Below are positions 28,384 through 40,389 of a stretch of DNA of 64,000 bases, piece by piece. A program made the position numbers and the translations under genes. Origin of the DNA: Paralvinella palmiformis. Lineage: Eukaryota; Annelida; Polychaeta; Terebellida; Alvinellidae. Within the stretch, counting starts at the first letter, position 1. Each line of letters begins with the position of its first letter. The notes beneath the pieces were generated by a model. The model was given only the letters and a program-made list of their open reading frames with translations, ran no database searches and was not told where the DNA came from. The DNA is taken from contig JAODUP010000417.1 of assembly GCA_025642065.1 (NCBI GenBank), positions 421,001-485,000 on the forward strand, written 5' to 3'.

Positions 28384-28632
28384 TCAGAAAGGACAACGAC
28401 GCGTCTTGAAGCACTCGCAGTTCTTCACCCACATGAACTGTTCGGTGAACAGCTTGCCATCCGGGCATTTGAACTGGATCCGCCTCGTTTTTGTCCGACC
28501 CGGTCCGCAGCACTTCCGCTTCTTGCACGTACTGCAGTATTTAGGTCGATACTTGAGCACGCTCTCACACTCACCATAGACCAGCGTCCTAGATTTGCTT
28601 TCCTTCCACGTACTCTTACAGGACTTGCCTTC
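28384..28632 (-). CDS. CCN: CCN exon 5B: alternative C-terminal cystine knot, downstream copy
   Basis: This second full CT module has 82 residues plus TGA, entered through the good acceptor TTTCTGTTTACAG in phase 0. The ten conserved cysteines are in KSC, GEC, KYC, STC, KCC, FKC, KNC, EC and RRC. The stretch [15 protein letters not shown] is highly basic and matches the heparin-binding face known for vertebrate CCN CT modules. KCPDG after the knot is also the vertebrate-like form. A canonical AATAAA follows 110 bases after the stop, so this is the better candidate for the ancestral last exon. It can only be translated if exon 5A is skipped, since 5A has its own stop. Confidence 0.93.
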   Translation of the reverse strand, partial: EGKSCKSTWKESKSRTLVYGECESVLKYRPKYCSTCKKRKCCGPGRTKTRRIQFKCPDGKLFTEQFMWVKNCECFKTRRCPF

Positions 28633-28852
28633 CTGTAAACAGAAATAGGACAACATTACACTAATTGTTTGATATTGGAATTGCTCATTAAAAATAATTG
28701 ATCTTATTCGCGCGAAAACAACAGGCGCTAATTTTGTTGTGACGGAAACATGCCACCATCAAAAGAGGAAGTGGATTTATGTATCATCATGCTCGAGCAC
28801 GCACTAAGAAAATGATCTTGTAATTATCATAAATGTTAATGATTGTAGTAAC

Positions 28853-28889
<37 letters not shown>

Positions 28890-28914
28890 TGTGTATGCGT
28901 GGCGGCGGTGTGTT

Positions 28915-28961
<47 letters not shown>

Positions 28962-30875
28962 ATAAATAAGTATCCTTAAGGAATGATTTTGCCTGTGGTT
29001 GTATGTAGGGGTATGGGATATGTAGGTGAGTGGTTGTAAGAGGCATCGTTTTCGCGATGGTTAGTGTGGGCTAACATGCAGCTCAAATGACGTAACATTA
29101 CATGCTGCTGATACACGAACCATTCCATATCAAAGTAGGCAATACTCGTCAGTATCAAACACAAAAGAAACATTGCTGTAGTCATGCCGTCACAGTACAT
29201 TACCTGCAACGCACCACAATACTAGCACTTGGCTAGTGAATCTTCCTCTTAATGACATTCTCTGCAGACACAATTCTTAATCCACATGAACTTCTCAACA
29301 CGGTATTTGACCCTTCCCGTACACTCGAACTCCATCTCTCTAGTCTCACTGTGTTCGGGATAACAGCATCTGTGCTTCTTACATGTGGCACAGTACTTCG
29401 GCCTGTAATCCTTCACAGAACGACAGCCGTCGATGACGAAATGGATCGAAGTACTGTTTCGCCAAGTGTTCTTACACCAGTGTCCCGTCTGAAAGTGATG
29501 AAAACGGGGGCTGCCCTATGAGATGGGGAAACGCCTATATCGTGTTGCTCCAAGATATGTCATCCTATTTGTTACATCCCTTTAGGGCGTTCTGCCCATG
29601 TATTGTCCGTTTTGATAAAAACTATAAACATTGTCCATTTCATTCATTTAATTAAGATACGCTGACTGAGTAGATATGTCATTAAGGTAATACCGTGTTT
29701 ACAAAATCGTAGCAAATTCAGAACATGTAAGGATTTAATCGGTATAATTATGTAATAATTAGTTATTTAAATGAAGCATCACCATGCTGAGATATGTTTT
29801 AATACGGTCTGTGGGTCCTGATTATTTGTTGTACTCCTTTTATTTACTAATTTATTAATTAAGAACTGTCTTTTTACTGTTTGTGTATCTGTATAAACCA
29901 TATATTCAGCCAGTTAATCTATCTGCATAAATCAACTTACTGGAATATTTTGCTGTTAATTATAGGGTTTTCCCCCAATAAAAATAAAATTCGGATTCCG
30001 TTTCACACAAGTTCCGTTTTTTGAACATTTCATCGAAATAAATATCTACAACAACACACCTGACGGCTTAACACCTTATTGCAGATTAATTTATAAAACG
30101 GAAAGGAGGAATTTTAAAGTATTTTCATTTTAGAAATCAGTTCATTCTGATACTGAACAAAAAAAATTCTTTCCCAGCAAATTAATGAGAATTGGTTGAC
30201 TCAGAAATATAATATTATTATTTGTTATTCGTGCAGTAACTTCAAATAATTTGACATGAATAACGTGTAACACGATAAATGTAGGTGTCATATATAATTA
30301 GTCACTAGCTAAACATGTTATCACAATTAGCAGAAAAGATGTTTTATTTGGCATCACTTTTCCAGTATTGTTAGTTAGTTAGTTAATTATCAGGTTAGTT
30401 TCATATAGTTAATCAATTAAAGCATTAAGTGGATTAGTATGCTCCAATCATTCATCGAATGTTTAATTACAAGGTTAACGCCAAGTTAGTTACATCATGC
30501 TTAGACTAACACAACTAATTTTCAGATAGCAATAGACCATTAAATTAAATATCCACCTTTAACCAACTTGCATGGAATTGGTTTTAATACATTTCAGGAA
30601 ACTAATTCAATATTCTTCAAGATCAACATTATTCTTATCGCATTTTATAATTTTTTTTTCTTTCTTTACGTAGTTCACTTCTATCCTTACCTTACACCGT
30701 ATTATGATTTCAGAATAATTTGATTATAGTATAATATCAAGTAAATATATAATATTACTGTTATCGTAATATATACATCCTTAGCTGTTATGTACTAAAG
30801 ATATGACTTGTGTTTTCTATTCACTAAACAAATTAGTCAATTAAACAATTAATTAATCAATTAATTAATCATACA

Positions 30876-30941
<66 letters not shown>

Positions 30942-31399
30942 TTTTACTCTGACCTGATAAATAAACGAATTAATGACTGGTACAATCATTGAAATTATTG
31001 ATCTATCGACTAATTAAGCAAATCAACTAACCAACCAATTATTAAGTCAATCGATCACTCATTATAGCCGGCATATATCCAATAAAGAGAGCATATCAAT
31101 AAATATTTTCCTCACTCACCAAGTGCCTGTCATTCATATCACAAGGCCTAACAAAGCAAAGACGACGTTCTTGCATAGTTTCACAGTTCTTGTTGTCATT
31201 GGTAACCCGGATGGAGACCCCCATGCCACAGGTCTGAGAACAAGCGCTCCACTCCGTTGTCTCAATCTTGCATTCTTTGGGCGGCGGCTTATCTATGATA
31301 GATATAGAATAGCTGTCGTTAGTAAGTAGATGTCTCGTAATATGTAACTGTATATTGTCTACTGGGATAGTGGAAATGTAAAAAGTTGCACCATGCACC

Positions 31400-31460
<61 letters not shown>

Positions 31461-32487
31461 CATACATACATACACACATGCATACATGCATACATATATA
31501 CCTGAATACAAGACCGATAAACACATAAATGTATCAAATAAATGACTGACACAATGACAGCTAGAGTGATGTAGTAATATAAATAAATAAAAACACACAT
31601 ATACAAATAGGCCTAGAGTCAGATTGACCTATAAATTCAAAATACTATGATGAGACCCGTTGATTAACTATGTGCATATCACTAGTTGAGTACACTAATT
31701 TAATGGTTGAGAGCTTAATACAGAAATAAATAGCATACGAACTTGAGCCAACATCGCGAAACCAATATCAAGTACATGGTGCCCGTTTATAGTTACTGTT
31801 GGGCATATTATGTGATTAATAGCCCAAACAACCTCTATAGGAAATGGGGGCGCCTTCGTGGTCTAGCGGTAGCATGTTGGACCACATGTCAGTACCACCC
31901 GTTTTCGAATCATGGCATGGGCATATCTGAAGTTTGTTACATCTTTGATTTTGCTTCATTAACTTTCGAGGTCGCTCGGCCCATTTAGCCTACCATGTGC
32001 ACAAAAAAGTAACTGTAAAACACCAATCATCATCATCTCTATAGATAATGTGGAAAAGTGCAATATAAAACACCCTTCAGTTGGGGTTTGATCTAGGTAC
32101 TTAAGGAACGTAGCTAACCGCGTTATCAATTCCGCCATGGAAACAACCTTCCAACTTCCATCAACAAAATACGTCAATGATACAATATTTGTTAATGATA
32201 TACTTACTAGATGGCGGAAAAGTATCATCTGGTCCTGGTAAGCTGTGGCTGTGTGGACATACCCACTCTCTACAGCATCTAGACTCTATCTGTACTAATA
32301 TTGGTTCCTTACAGTGTACGGCAGAAGGTGGCCTATCTTCCTGAGGGCACAGTGTCGAGCAAGCGTATTGACCATTCTGACAAGTACACAGCTGGCTACA
32401 ATTAAGCTTAAACTCTTCTCCGTCTTTATAGATATTCCCATCAACATTGCAAGGCTTGGCAGCTTTTGCTGAAGAGAGACATAAAAC

Positions 32488-32545
<58 letters not shown>

Positions 32546-32598
32546 CTTATGCCTCACACAAAAACATTAAATTATGTATATGGAAAAGGCAATAGCAG

Positions 32599-32650
<52 letters not shown>

Positions 32651-32934
32651 AATATATATATAGATAGATAGTTATATAGATTGAGAGAGGGAAGGCACGA
32701 ATTGTCAGTTTAAAGCAACGCTTACCTCGACATATACCGCGTAGTCCTCCGTCAAACTTGAAGTCACAATAGAGTCCCTTGTCTTCATCACAAATGTATT
32801 TGGCATCACAAAGGTCACCTTGTTGTCGAGTGCAAATGAAGCAACATCCACACCCATCCTTCTTTATGTTCACACCAGCCTTACACTGGGATGTAAGAAG
32901 CTTACATGGATCCATACACATATCCAAACAGACA

Positions 32935-32989
<55 letters not shown>

Positions 32990-33067
32990 CATTTTTAGTT
33001 TCCTGACGAATAACTGTTGATATGGCCAACCTATAATAACTTCTAGATTTAGACTTATTTAGTATTA

Positions 33068-33121
<54 letters not shown>

Positions 33122-33985
33122 TATATCCAATTAGGCTTATGTTAGATTTCCCTATTTTATTATCAGTATCTTTACCAATTATTTTTTTTTTAATATTCAT
33201 ATACTGGCTAATTTATGGTAGTTTCACGCATGAATGTATAACTCAAAGCTGAAAAGTTGAAAATATTCATAGGTAAACGCCATAAATTAGTAGTTTATGA
33301 GTTTGATGATATTATATTCAAAGTATAACATTTATATAAGGTGCTATACATTTATCATTTGCTGTATTACTTGGCAATCTCCAAATATAATATGAAAGGG
33401 ATATGAACCAGCTAATAACCATAAAGATCGGAGTTCAGCTCTCGAAGTAAGTATCTTCAATCACCCAGTTCAACAACAGAATGCTTTATAAATAAATCAA
33501 ATGAAACTAACACAATACTAGAGTTAAGTTCAAATCATTTTGGTGTACTGCCTTTTATCACGTTCAAATGCAGAACCCATTCATTCAGATATGAAACTCT
33601 GGCACAATTAGTGATACGAGTCAAGCGCTTTCCAGTTTTCGAAGTGATCCAATCCTGTGTCGCTAAAGGTTAGTATCGAAAGTTGTAATTAATATAAACG
33701 TTAATCATAAATCTATGTGCTATAATATAGTTCATGGGGTTAAATTTTATGAGGTGATTGGATAATTAAATGTATCATACGCGATTTGTATCTTTTAATG
33801 GTTAATATGTCCGACATATGTTACAAAAGTTATCATATTCGAATAAAAGAAGCTGCCATCAGTCAACATTATAGACAAATCTTATTTTAGTTCAACAAAT
33901 ATGGATGACATATAACGACTAAAAATAGGAAAGTGCATTGCTAATCTTTTTGGTGTACACACACACACACACACACAACACAACA

Positions 33986-34025
<40 letters not shown>

Positions 34026-37004
34026 CCTTTGTTCAGTTATATTATTTAATGACATAAAATTAAAATTAAATTTAACTTCTGTGATATTTGTATTTATATT
34101 CAAGTTCTCGTCTTTCATCTTGGATCACATTCATGCCAACGATGCAAGTGAATTAAATCTCTAATATGATCGCAAAATAAATTATTTGCATAAGATGGAA
34201 ATGAAAAATTAATAATTAAGAATTTTGTATCAAGATCTGGACTATATCTGGTGGATATGGATGCAGTACCTTGATAATCAACGTCAGTGGGAAAGTTATG
34301 ATAAGGCTGCAGAGCGGAATTAATCTCTCAGTGAGTTAATTAATAAAATGTTAATTAAAAACAATATGATGCAGCTGCTAAAGCATAGCTTTAAATAACT
34401 TTATCAGTTTCATACATCAAGTTCTAGTTCAGCACGTGATATTTGTTTGATGTAGAGCAAAGCACCTTACATATTGATTTCCGAGAAAACACTTGGTTAT
34501 AAACCAGTTTAGGTAAATTTACTGAACTACTCCAAGATGTGTGCCATAACTCGTAATGCATAGTAACATAATCCATAATAGTTCATCCTCGTGTAACAGG
34601 GTAATCAGTCATGACCTATTCGAACCGTAACTACTTGTATAACCAGCAGCAATCACACTCGGCAGATATGGCTTTCTAGGTCAGCATTTTACTGCTTTAT
34701 ATAAAACAAACACCAGATTTGACAATTGGTGATGGCAGTTTGTGTTGACTCAGACACGTGAAAAAAGTGGCAACTGTCACATGTCTAGATATGATCAAGA
34801 TTGATCCGCAGTCAGTAGTTATCAGCGTCCTAAGTTCTAGATGTAAAGCTAGACGTAAATGAAAATGTTGCACGGCCACTTTTGTGCACAAGGTAGGCTA
34901 AATGAAGCAAAGTGAAAGATGAAACACTCTTCTGAAATATCCCGGACGGGGTTTTAACCGAAGTGCTAGAAGTCTGTGGCAAACCACGCTACCAGTTAGG
35001 CCATGGAGACGCCCTAGAGGTGACAAGATATAAATACTAGAAGAGATAGAAGTAGTGATATTGATTCTAGGATTATGGAGAACCCATTATTCCTTAAATA
35101 AAGCTGTATAAGAAGGTCGAAGGACGTGATATATGCATAAACCATACATTATCCCTCTCCCTATCACACCTGAATCTTTGTTCGTGTAACAATATGCCAC
35201 GGTACAAAAGTGTACAAAAATAAATAAAATGGAAGAAAATAGTGCGATATGTATTCATTGCGAAAACTAGAATAAAGATATTTAAGGCGTTCTGAAAAAT
35301 GGAAGGGACAAGGTTTCTACTTTAACAGAGCAAGTCTGCACTAAATAATGACAAGGTACGATATTTAAACGTAACAACTAGTAGATGGCATGGAAATTTA
35401 ACTTACTAAAGTAGGCGGCTAGATATTTTAGAAGGCACGTGAGAGTTTAAGCTAGGATGAGCTGAGTGAGCTAGTGCTTTGATCGATGGAATATTCGTAT
35501 TCACTATAAACCGAGCGTAGATTAGCGAATGGAAACATCTTGTCCTTACTCCGACGATCGATGATGAATGTCCGATCGGCTTCCTGCCAGGAAATAGTCT
35601 TCCGAACGTGGCCGAATATGGAAACGTTCTACTGGATCTCTCTCACTTTCTGTGTATATGTGTATGTGAAAGAGCTTGTGTGTGTGAGAGTGAGAGAGAG
35701 AGAGAGAGAAAGTAGTCACATTGCCCTTCCTTTTTGTGCAGATTCTAGTCTTCTTTTTTAGTCACATTACTTTGCTATGCCCATATATTACTGTCATTTA
35801 GTAAGTGAAATTTGTCAGTAGATCGCTTAGTCATATAGTAACTCACTCACTCACTCACTCACTCACTCACTCACTCACTCACTCACTCACTCACTCACTC
35901 ACTCACTCACTCACTCACTCACTCACTCACTCACTTCACTCACTCACTCACTCACTCACTCACTCACTCACTCACTCACTCACTCACTCACTCACTCACT
36001 CACTCACTCACTCACTCACTCACTCACTCACTCACTCACTCACTCACTCACTCACTCACTCACTCACTCACTGATCAACTCGATTACTCACTCCCAATCA
36101 CTCACCACTCACTCACTCATAAGCTCGTTCGCTCATTTGCTCCTTCATTTCAACCAACTCATATTTTCACTGTCACACTTACAAAGCCTCCATTGATTGT
36201 TCATTATAGTCCCCATTCCGTCTTGTTATTATATTATCGCTCAGCACACAACCGATGTAGTTGCCGACATCTGGCTATACGAAGTTCGTCTCATCACGCT
36301 GCCACGAGACAGATTTCGTTTTAGAACCAGCTACTAATTAACTACAATGCAATCCCAACTCGCCCGGATCTAGTGACCTTTACGCGAAATGCCACCTGCT
36401 TCACCGGCGAAATCTACTTAGGAATCATTCAGGATGCCAAACGCTATCAATGAAAATTTAGAAACGGGGAAAATCGAGTGCGGTTGTGTGTTGGGGCAAG
36501 GGCTTACGGCAATGGCTGTCTCGTTGGTGTAATATTACAGTCGAAATGTCAAGTCTTCAAAACTAGGACGCCCGACGTGTTCAAATATCTAATAGGAACA
36601 CATTGAAAAATATTGTTTTGAGAAAGTGATGTATTATTCATCTTTTTCAAAGGAAAGAACAATATTATTTATATTGCCTCATTTCTACGAAGTGATCGTG
36701 GTGGTGTACGTATCGTGAGTGATGAACTGCGGAAAGTTTATTGAATAAGAGTTGAATTTCAATTTTGCCTCCTTACTTCAAACTGAACGTGTGTTACAAT
36801 TTGTATTTAGTTTCGGGTATAAAGAGAAGCGAGAGAATGTTCAAACTATTTAGGTAATAATCCTATGCTTTCACTATGTTGTCATTATATGCCTATACAT
36901 AACCGGGTTAATTTAATAATATTATTTTTACCGAACAAACTACCTTATTACATTTTGGTGAGATAAATGTAGGCGCATAATTATATATTTTTTTTATTAT
37001 TACT

Positions 37005-37035
<31 letters not shown>

Positions 37036-37293
37036 TCATCATCATCATCATCATCCTCAAACCGCATTTAAATTTAAAAAAAAAATTAATTCTCATAATA
37101 ATGAGTTATATTTTTAAGAATCTTATCAGAAGATATTTTGATAAATAACTGCCTCCGACACTCCCTCGTCTTGACAATGGAACTTCCTACTCGCATCACT
37201 GGTGTTAGATTGAGGAGTCCGGTAACAGAATGAGAGATACTCAAATTCTCGAGAACATCAAATGTCCGACCCAGAACCACTAAGTCTCAATCT

Positions 37294-37358
<65 letters not shown>

Positions 37359-37851
37359 ATCTCGCGTTATAGCCATGTATCCACGGTTAACGCCGTCTAG
37401 ACGGTGTGCCCATCTCAATGTTTATTATAGACCGTGATGGCTTAGTGGCTAACTGATGGAGAGATGTGGAAGGGGCAGCATTGTAAATTCAATTATCGTT
37501 CCCTGTGATATAGGAGATTGTAGGATTGGGTCCGTTTCTTTGTTGTTTACGAAATTTAATCCAATGCTGGTGCTTCTACAAAAACAAAAAAACTCCACCC
37601 TGTTATTTTCGTCATTGAATTGTTTATATATAGAAACAACGAAATAGAGATACAATTAACTTTTACCTGATGGAAATATGATCAAACCTGAATATTCGTG
37701 TCATTGCAGTTCGCCTTTTGGCAGCATATCGTGAATATGTGCGCGCGCATCCGTTCATGCCGATACAAAATATGTCAAAGATGAGGCAGTCAATTTATTG
37801 ATGGTTTACAAACACAAGCTGCCTTTCATTTATATATATATATATATATAT

Positions 37852-37934
<83 letters not shown>

Positions 37935-40346
37935 TAAAGAGATAGGTCTTATAATCTTTAACGGGACATTATCTTCGCCGCTTTATTCAGATCTGAGGCC
38001 AGAGTAATCTGTGACATCAAATGACCAATTAATTACGTTTATTTAGAGGATTATCGATATTTAACCAGTGAACTAACCACGGTTCTAAGTTCATGTCAGA
38101 GTACAAAGGATGCCTATACTTTGAAACATCCTTCACCCAAGAGTTCTTCTGGGATGAACATCAAGTGCGGGCTATTCGATTCTATAATGAGTCTCCCAGG
38201 AAATATGTACTTAAAGGGTAATTATATAATTAAGGGGTGTAATAGTATACTATTACATTTACTATCTATCTATCGGTCTATCTGTCTTTGGTCCATCTGT
38301 GAGCTGGTGGTTGTGTTCTATTTGTGCTGTGTATATGCTCATCTTACTGTCTATAGGCAGACCACCTGTTTCATGGTCCCTACGGGTTAGTATATCTCTA
38401 GGGTAACATAGGGTAACATAGATTAAAAGGCCATATGTGCATCACATAAATTATTCCCAAATGGTATATTTTTTGGAGGGGAAGGCTTGCTCTACTTCGA
38501 TACACATTTTGCTTTACGTGAAGGCTCACTCAGAAACAAGCACAGTACACATATGCATTTGTTTATCCCATCTCCTCCAAACATGCACAGACTTGTGCGC
38601 AAACAAACAGGAAATAAAGCAGATCTAAACCTGATTGCAGATTGAAGTCGGTGAATAAAATATGTTCCCTTCCCAATTTACATAATGTCAGATCATATGC
38701 CTCGCTCTTCACTCTTATGCACGCGTGCACCTACGCCATACGGCACCATCGCCCGCATGCGAACATAAATAGAGATTTTGAAACATATATGTGCCTCCCA
38801 ATCGATTGCAGGCGGTCAAATTTCTACAAGTGTACTTTATAAAATAAATAATTTTCGATCGCTTCCCCGAGAACTGGCTAAGTGTTTCCATCCAATGAAG
38901 TACGTTATTACCATCAAGTACAAACCCTTTGACGGGGTTATTCCGTCCAAGACTAATGGTTATCGTGCTGTGAGGCAGCCTTAAGTAAATAATTTTGAAC
39001 TTGTGAGTGAAATGTGATTTGTTTAAAAACATTCAAATTTAAGGTGTTGGTTCTCGGCATATCTGGTTACCTGTTTATGGTGAAAGCTACCTAAAACCAT
39101 TAAATGTTCGTGTAGCTAAACACTGCCAGAATCTCACGTAACTGTGAACCAAGACTGACACGGCTCACGAACAAATACATGTGCGAAACGTGTCACCTGT
39201 GTCGAATACAGGGAAGTATGATTGGTCTCTATAAGTATTCGCCACTTCCAACTGCGATCAATAAACAAACAGACATTATGCCGAAATGAATGGCTATTGA
39301 CTCGCTCTCTGCCCATCACGAACTTAAGCCACACACAGAATAAATCAATGGCGGCGAAAAATATTACGCGAAATGACTTCGGCTAAGATTTCTAAGAATG
39401 GGATCGAATGTCATCACCATGTGTTACCCGAGCAACAAAAGAAGAACAATATGCGGAGACGGTGATCCTCGAATAAGGGAATATATCCTAATAGCTTCTA
39501 CAATTACAGATAATCATTTTCCTTTTTGTAATTTTATAGACGATGTCGAAGCGAAGTCATGATAAATGCTATTGGTAATCATTATTTCGAGCAGTCTTGT
39601 TTCGTAGATCGAATCAGGTCGTCCCCATTTCGGTTAATGGTGGAAATAAGTACGTCTGTACCGTATTCACTAGCTGTGTTACGGATACCGAGTCCTCGAA
39701 ATCCGAGCCATCCAAACAATAAAACGAGTCATTCGAAGTGACAGAGAAAATGGGAGACGATCCAGGAAGAAATGACTGGAATATACAAGAGACAAAGTAG
39801 GAAAACAATCTGGCCCAGATCAGATGAGAATTAAATACTAGGCTGTTCACCATCCATGGCTGGTGCGTGGGAAGGTGGACAGGATAACAGACAAAGCTGG
39901 GGAATCACGAATCCAAAGCGGAAATGCTTCGACTAACACTGGTAGAGTGGCCACTCGATTGAAACAGGAAATTAGTTTTTGCGCTATTTTGCCTCCGCTT
40001 AGAACCAGGATCCAAGTAATACTACATTAATGGGCTAAGCACAACATATGGTGTTCAATTGTCTAGTATGTGTTCTATGCCAATTTTCCTGTAATAACCG
40101 GTTGCCGAATGTGGCATAGTTTCGATTGTTTTAGTGGTATTTGATATTTTGATTTAGAGTTACTGTTGTGTCTTTAATGGATTACATATTTTGTTTATGG
40201 ATATGTTTAGAGTATAAGGAATATGTTCTTTATTGTGCAAAGAAGTTGGAATTATTAAGTATATGCTGAGTATATCAATATTTAATTTGTCTTGTTAAGT
40301 GGATATTGTCACCTTTTTTTTTGTATGTGATTACTAGTTCGATGAA

Positions 40347-40389
<43 letters not shown>

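Noticed and set aside
28309..28638. Plus-strand frame opposite CCN exon 5B
   Set aside because: Antisense shadow of the cystine-knot exon.
29252..29521. Plus-strand frame opposite CCN exon 5A
   Set aside because: Antisense shadow; the minus strand carries the ten-cysteine module with a proper acceptor and stop.
31123..31329. Plus-strand frame opposite CCN exon 4
   Set aside because: Antisense shadow of the TSP1 module.
32547..33200. 217-residue uninterrupted minus-strand frame as a single-exon gene
   Set aside because: The middle is the IGFBP exon; both ends are (TA)n translation and intron sequence beyond a clear donor at 32725.
35841..36072. Regular array that could suggest CRISPR
   Set aside because: Pure 4-bp repeat without unique spacers in an animal genome.
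35805..36074. 89-residue Leu-Thr-His-Ser repeat frame
   Set aside because: It is a translation of the (ACTC)n microsatellite, with no splice or start context.
37432..37545. tRNA-like stretch (GTGATGGCTTAGTGGCTAAC)
   Set aside because: A-box-like only; no convincing B box or tRNA fold, so not called as a tRNA or SINE.
38399..38423. Sequence resembling a homing endonuclease site (TAGGGTAACATAGGGTAACA)
   Set aside because: It is a simple 12-bp tandem duplication and does not match the I-SceI site.
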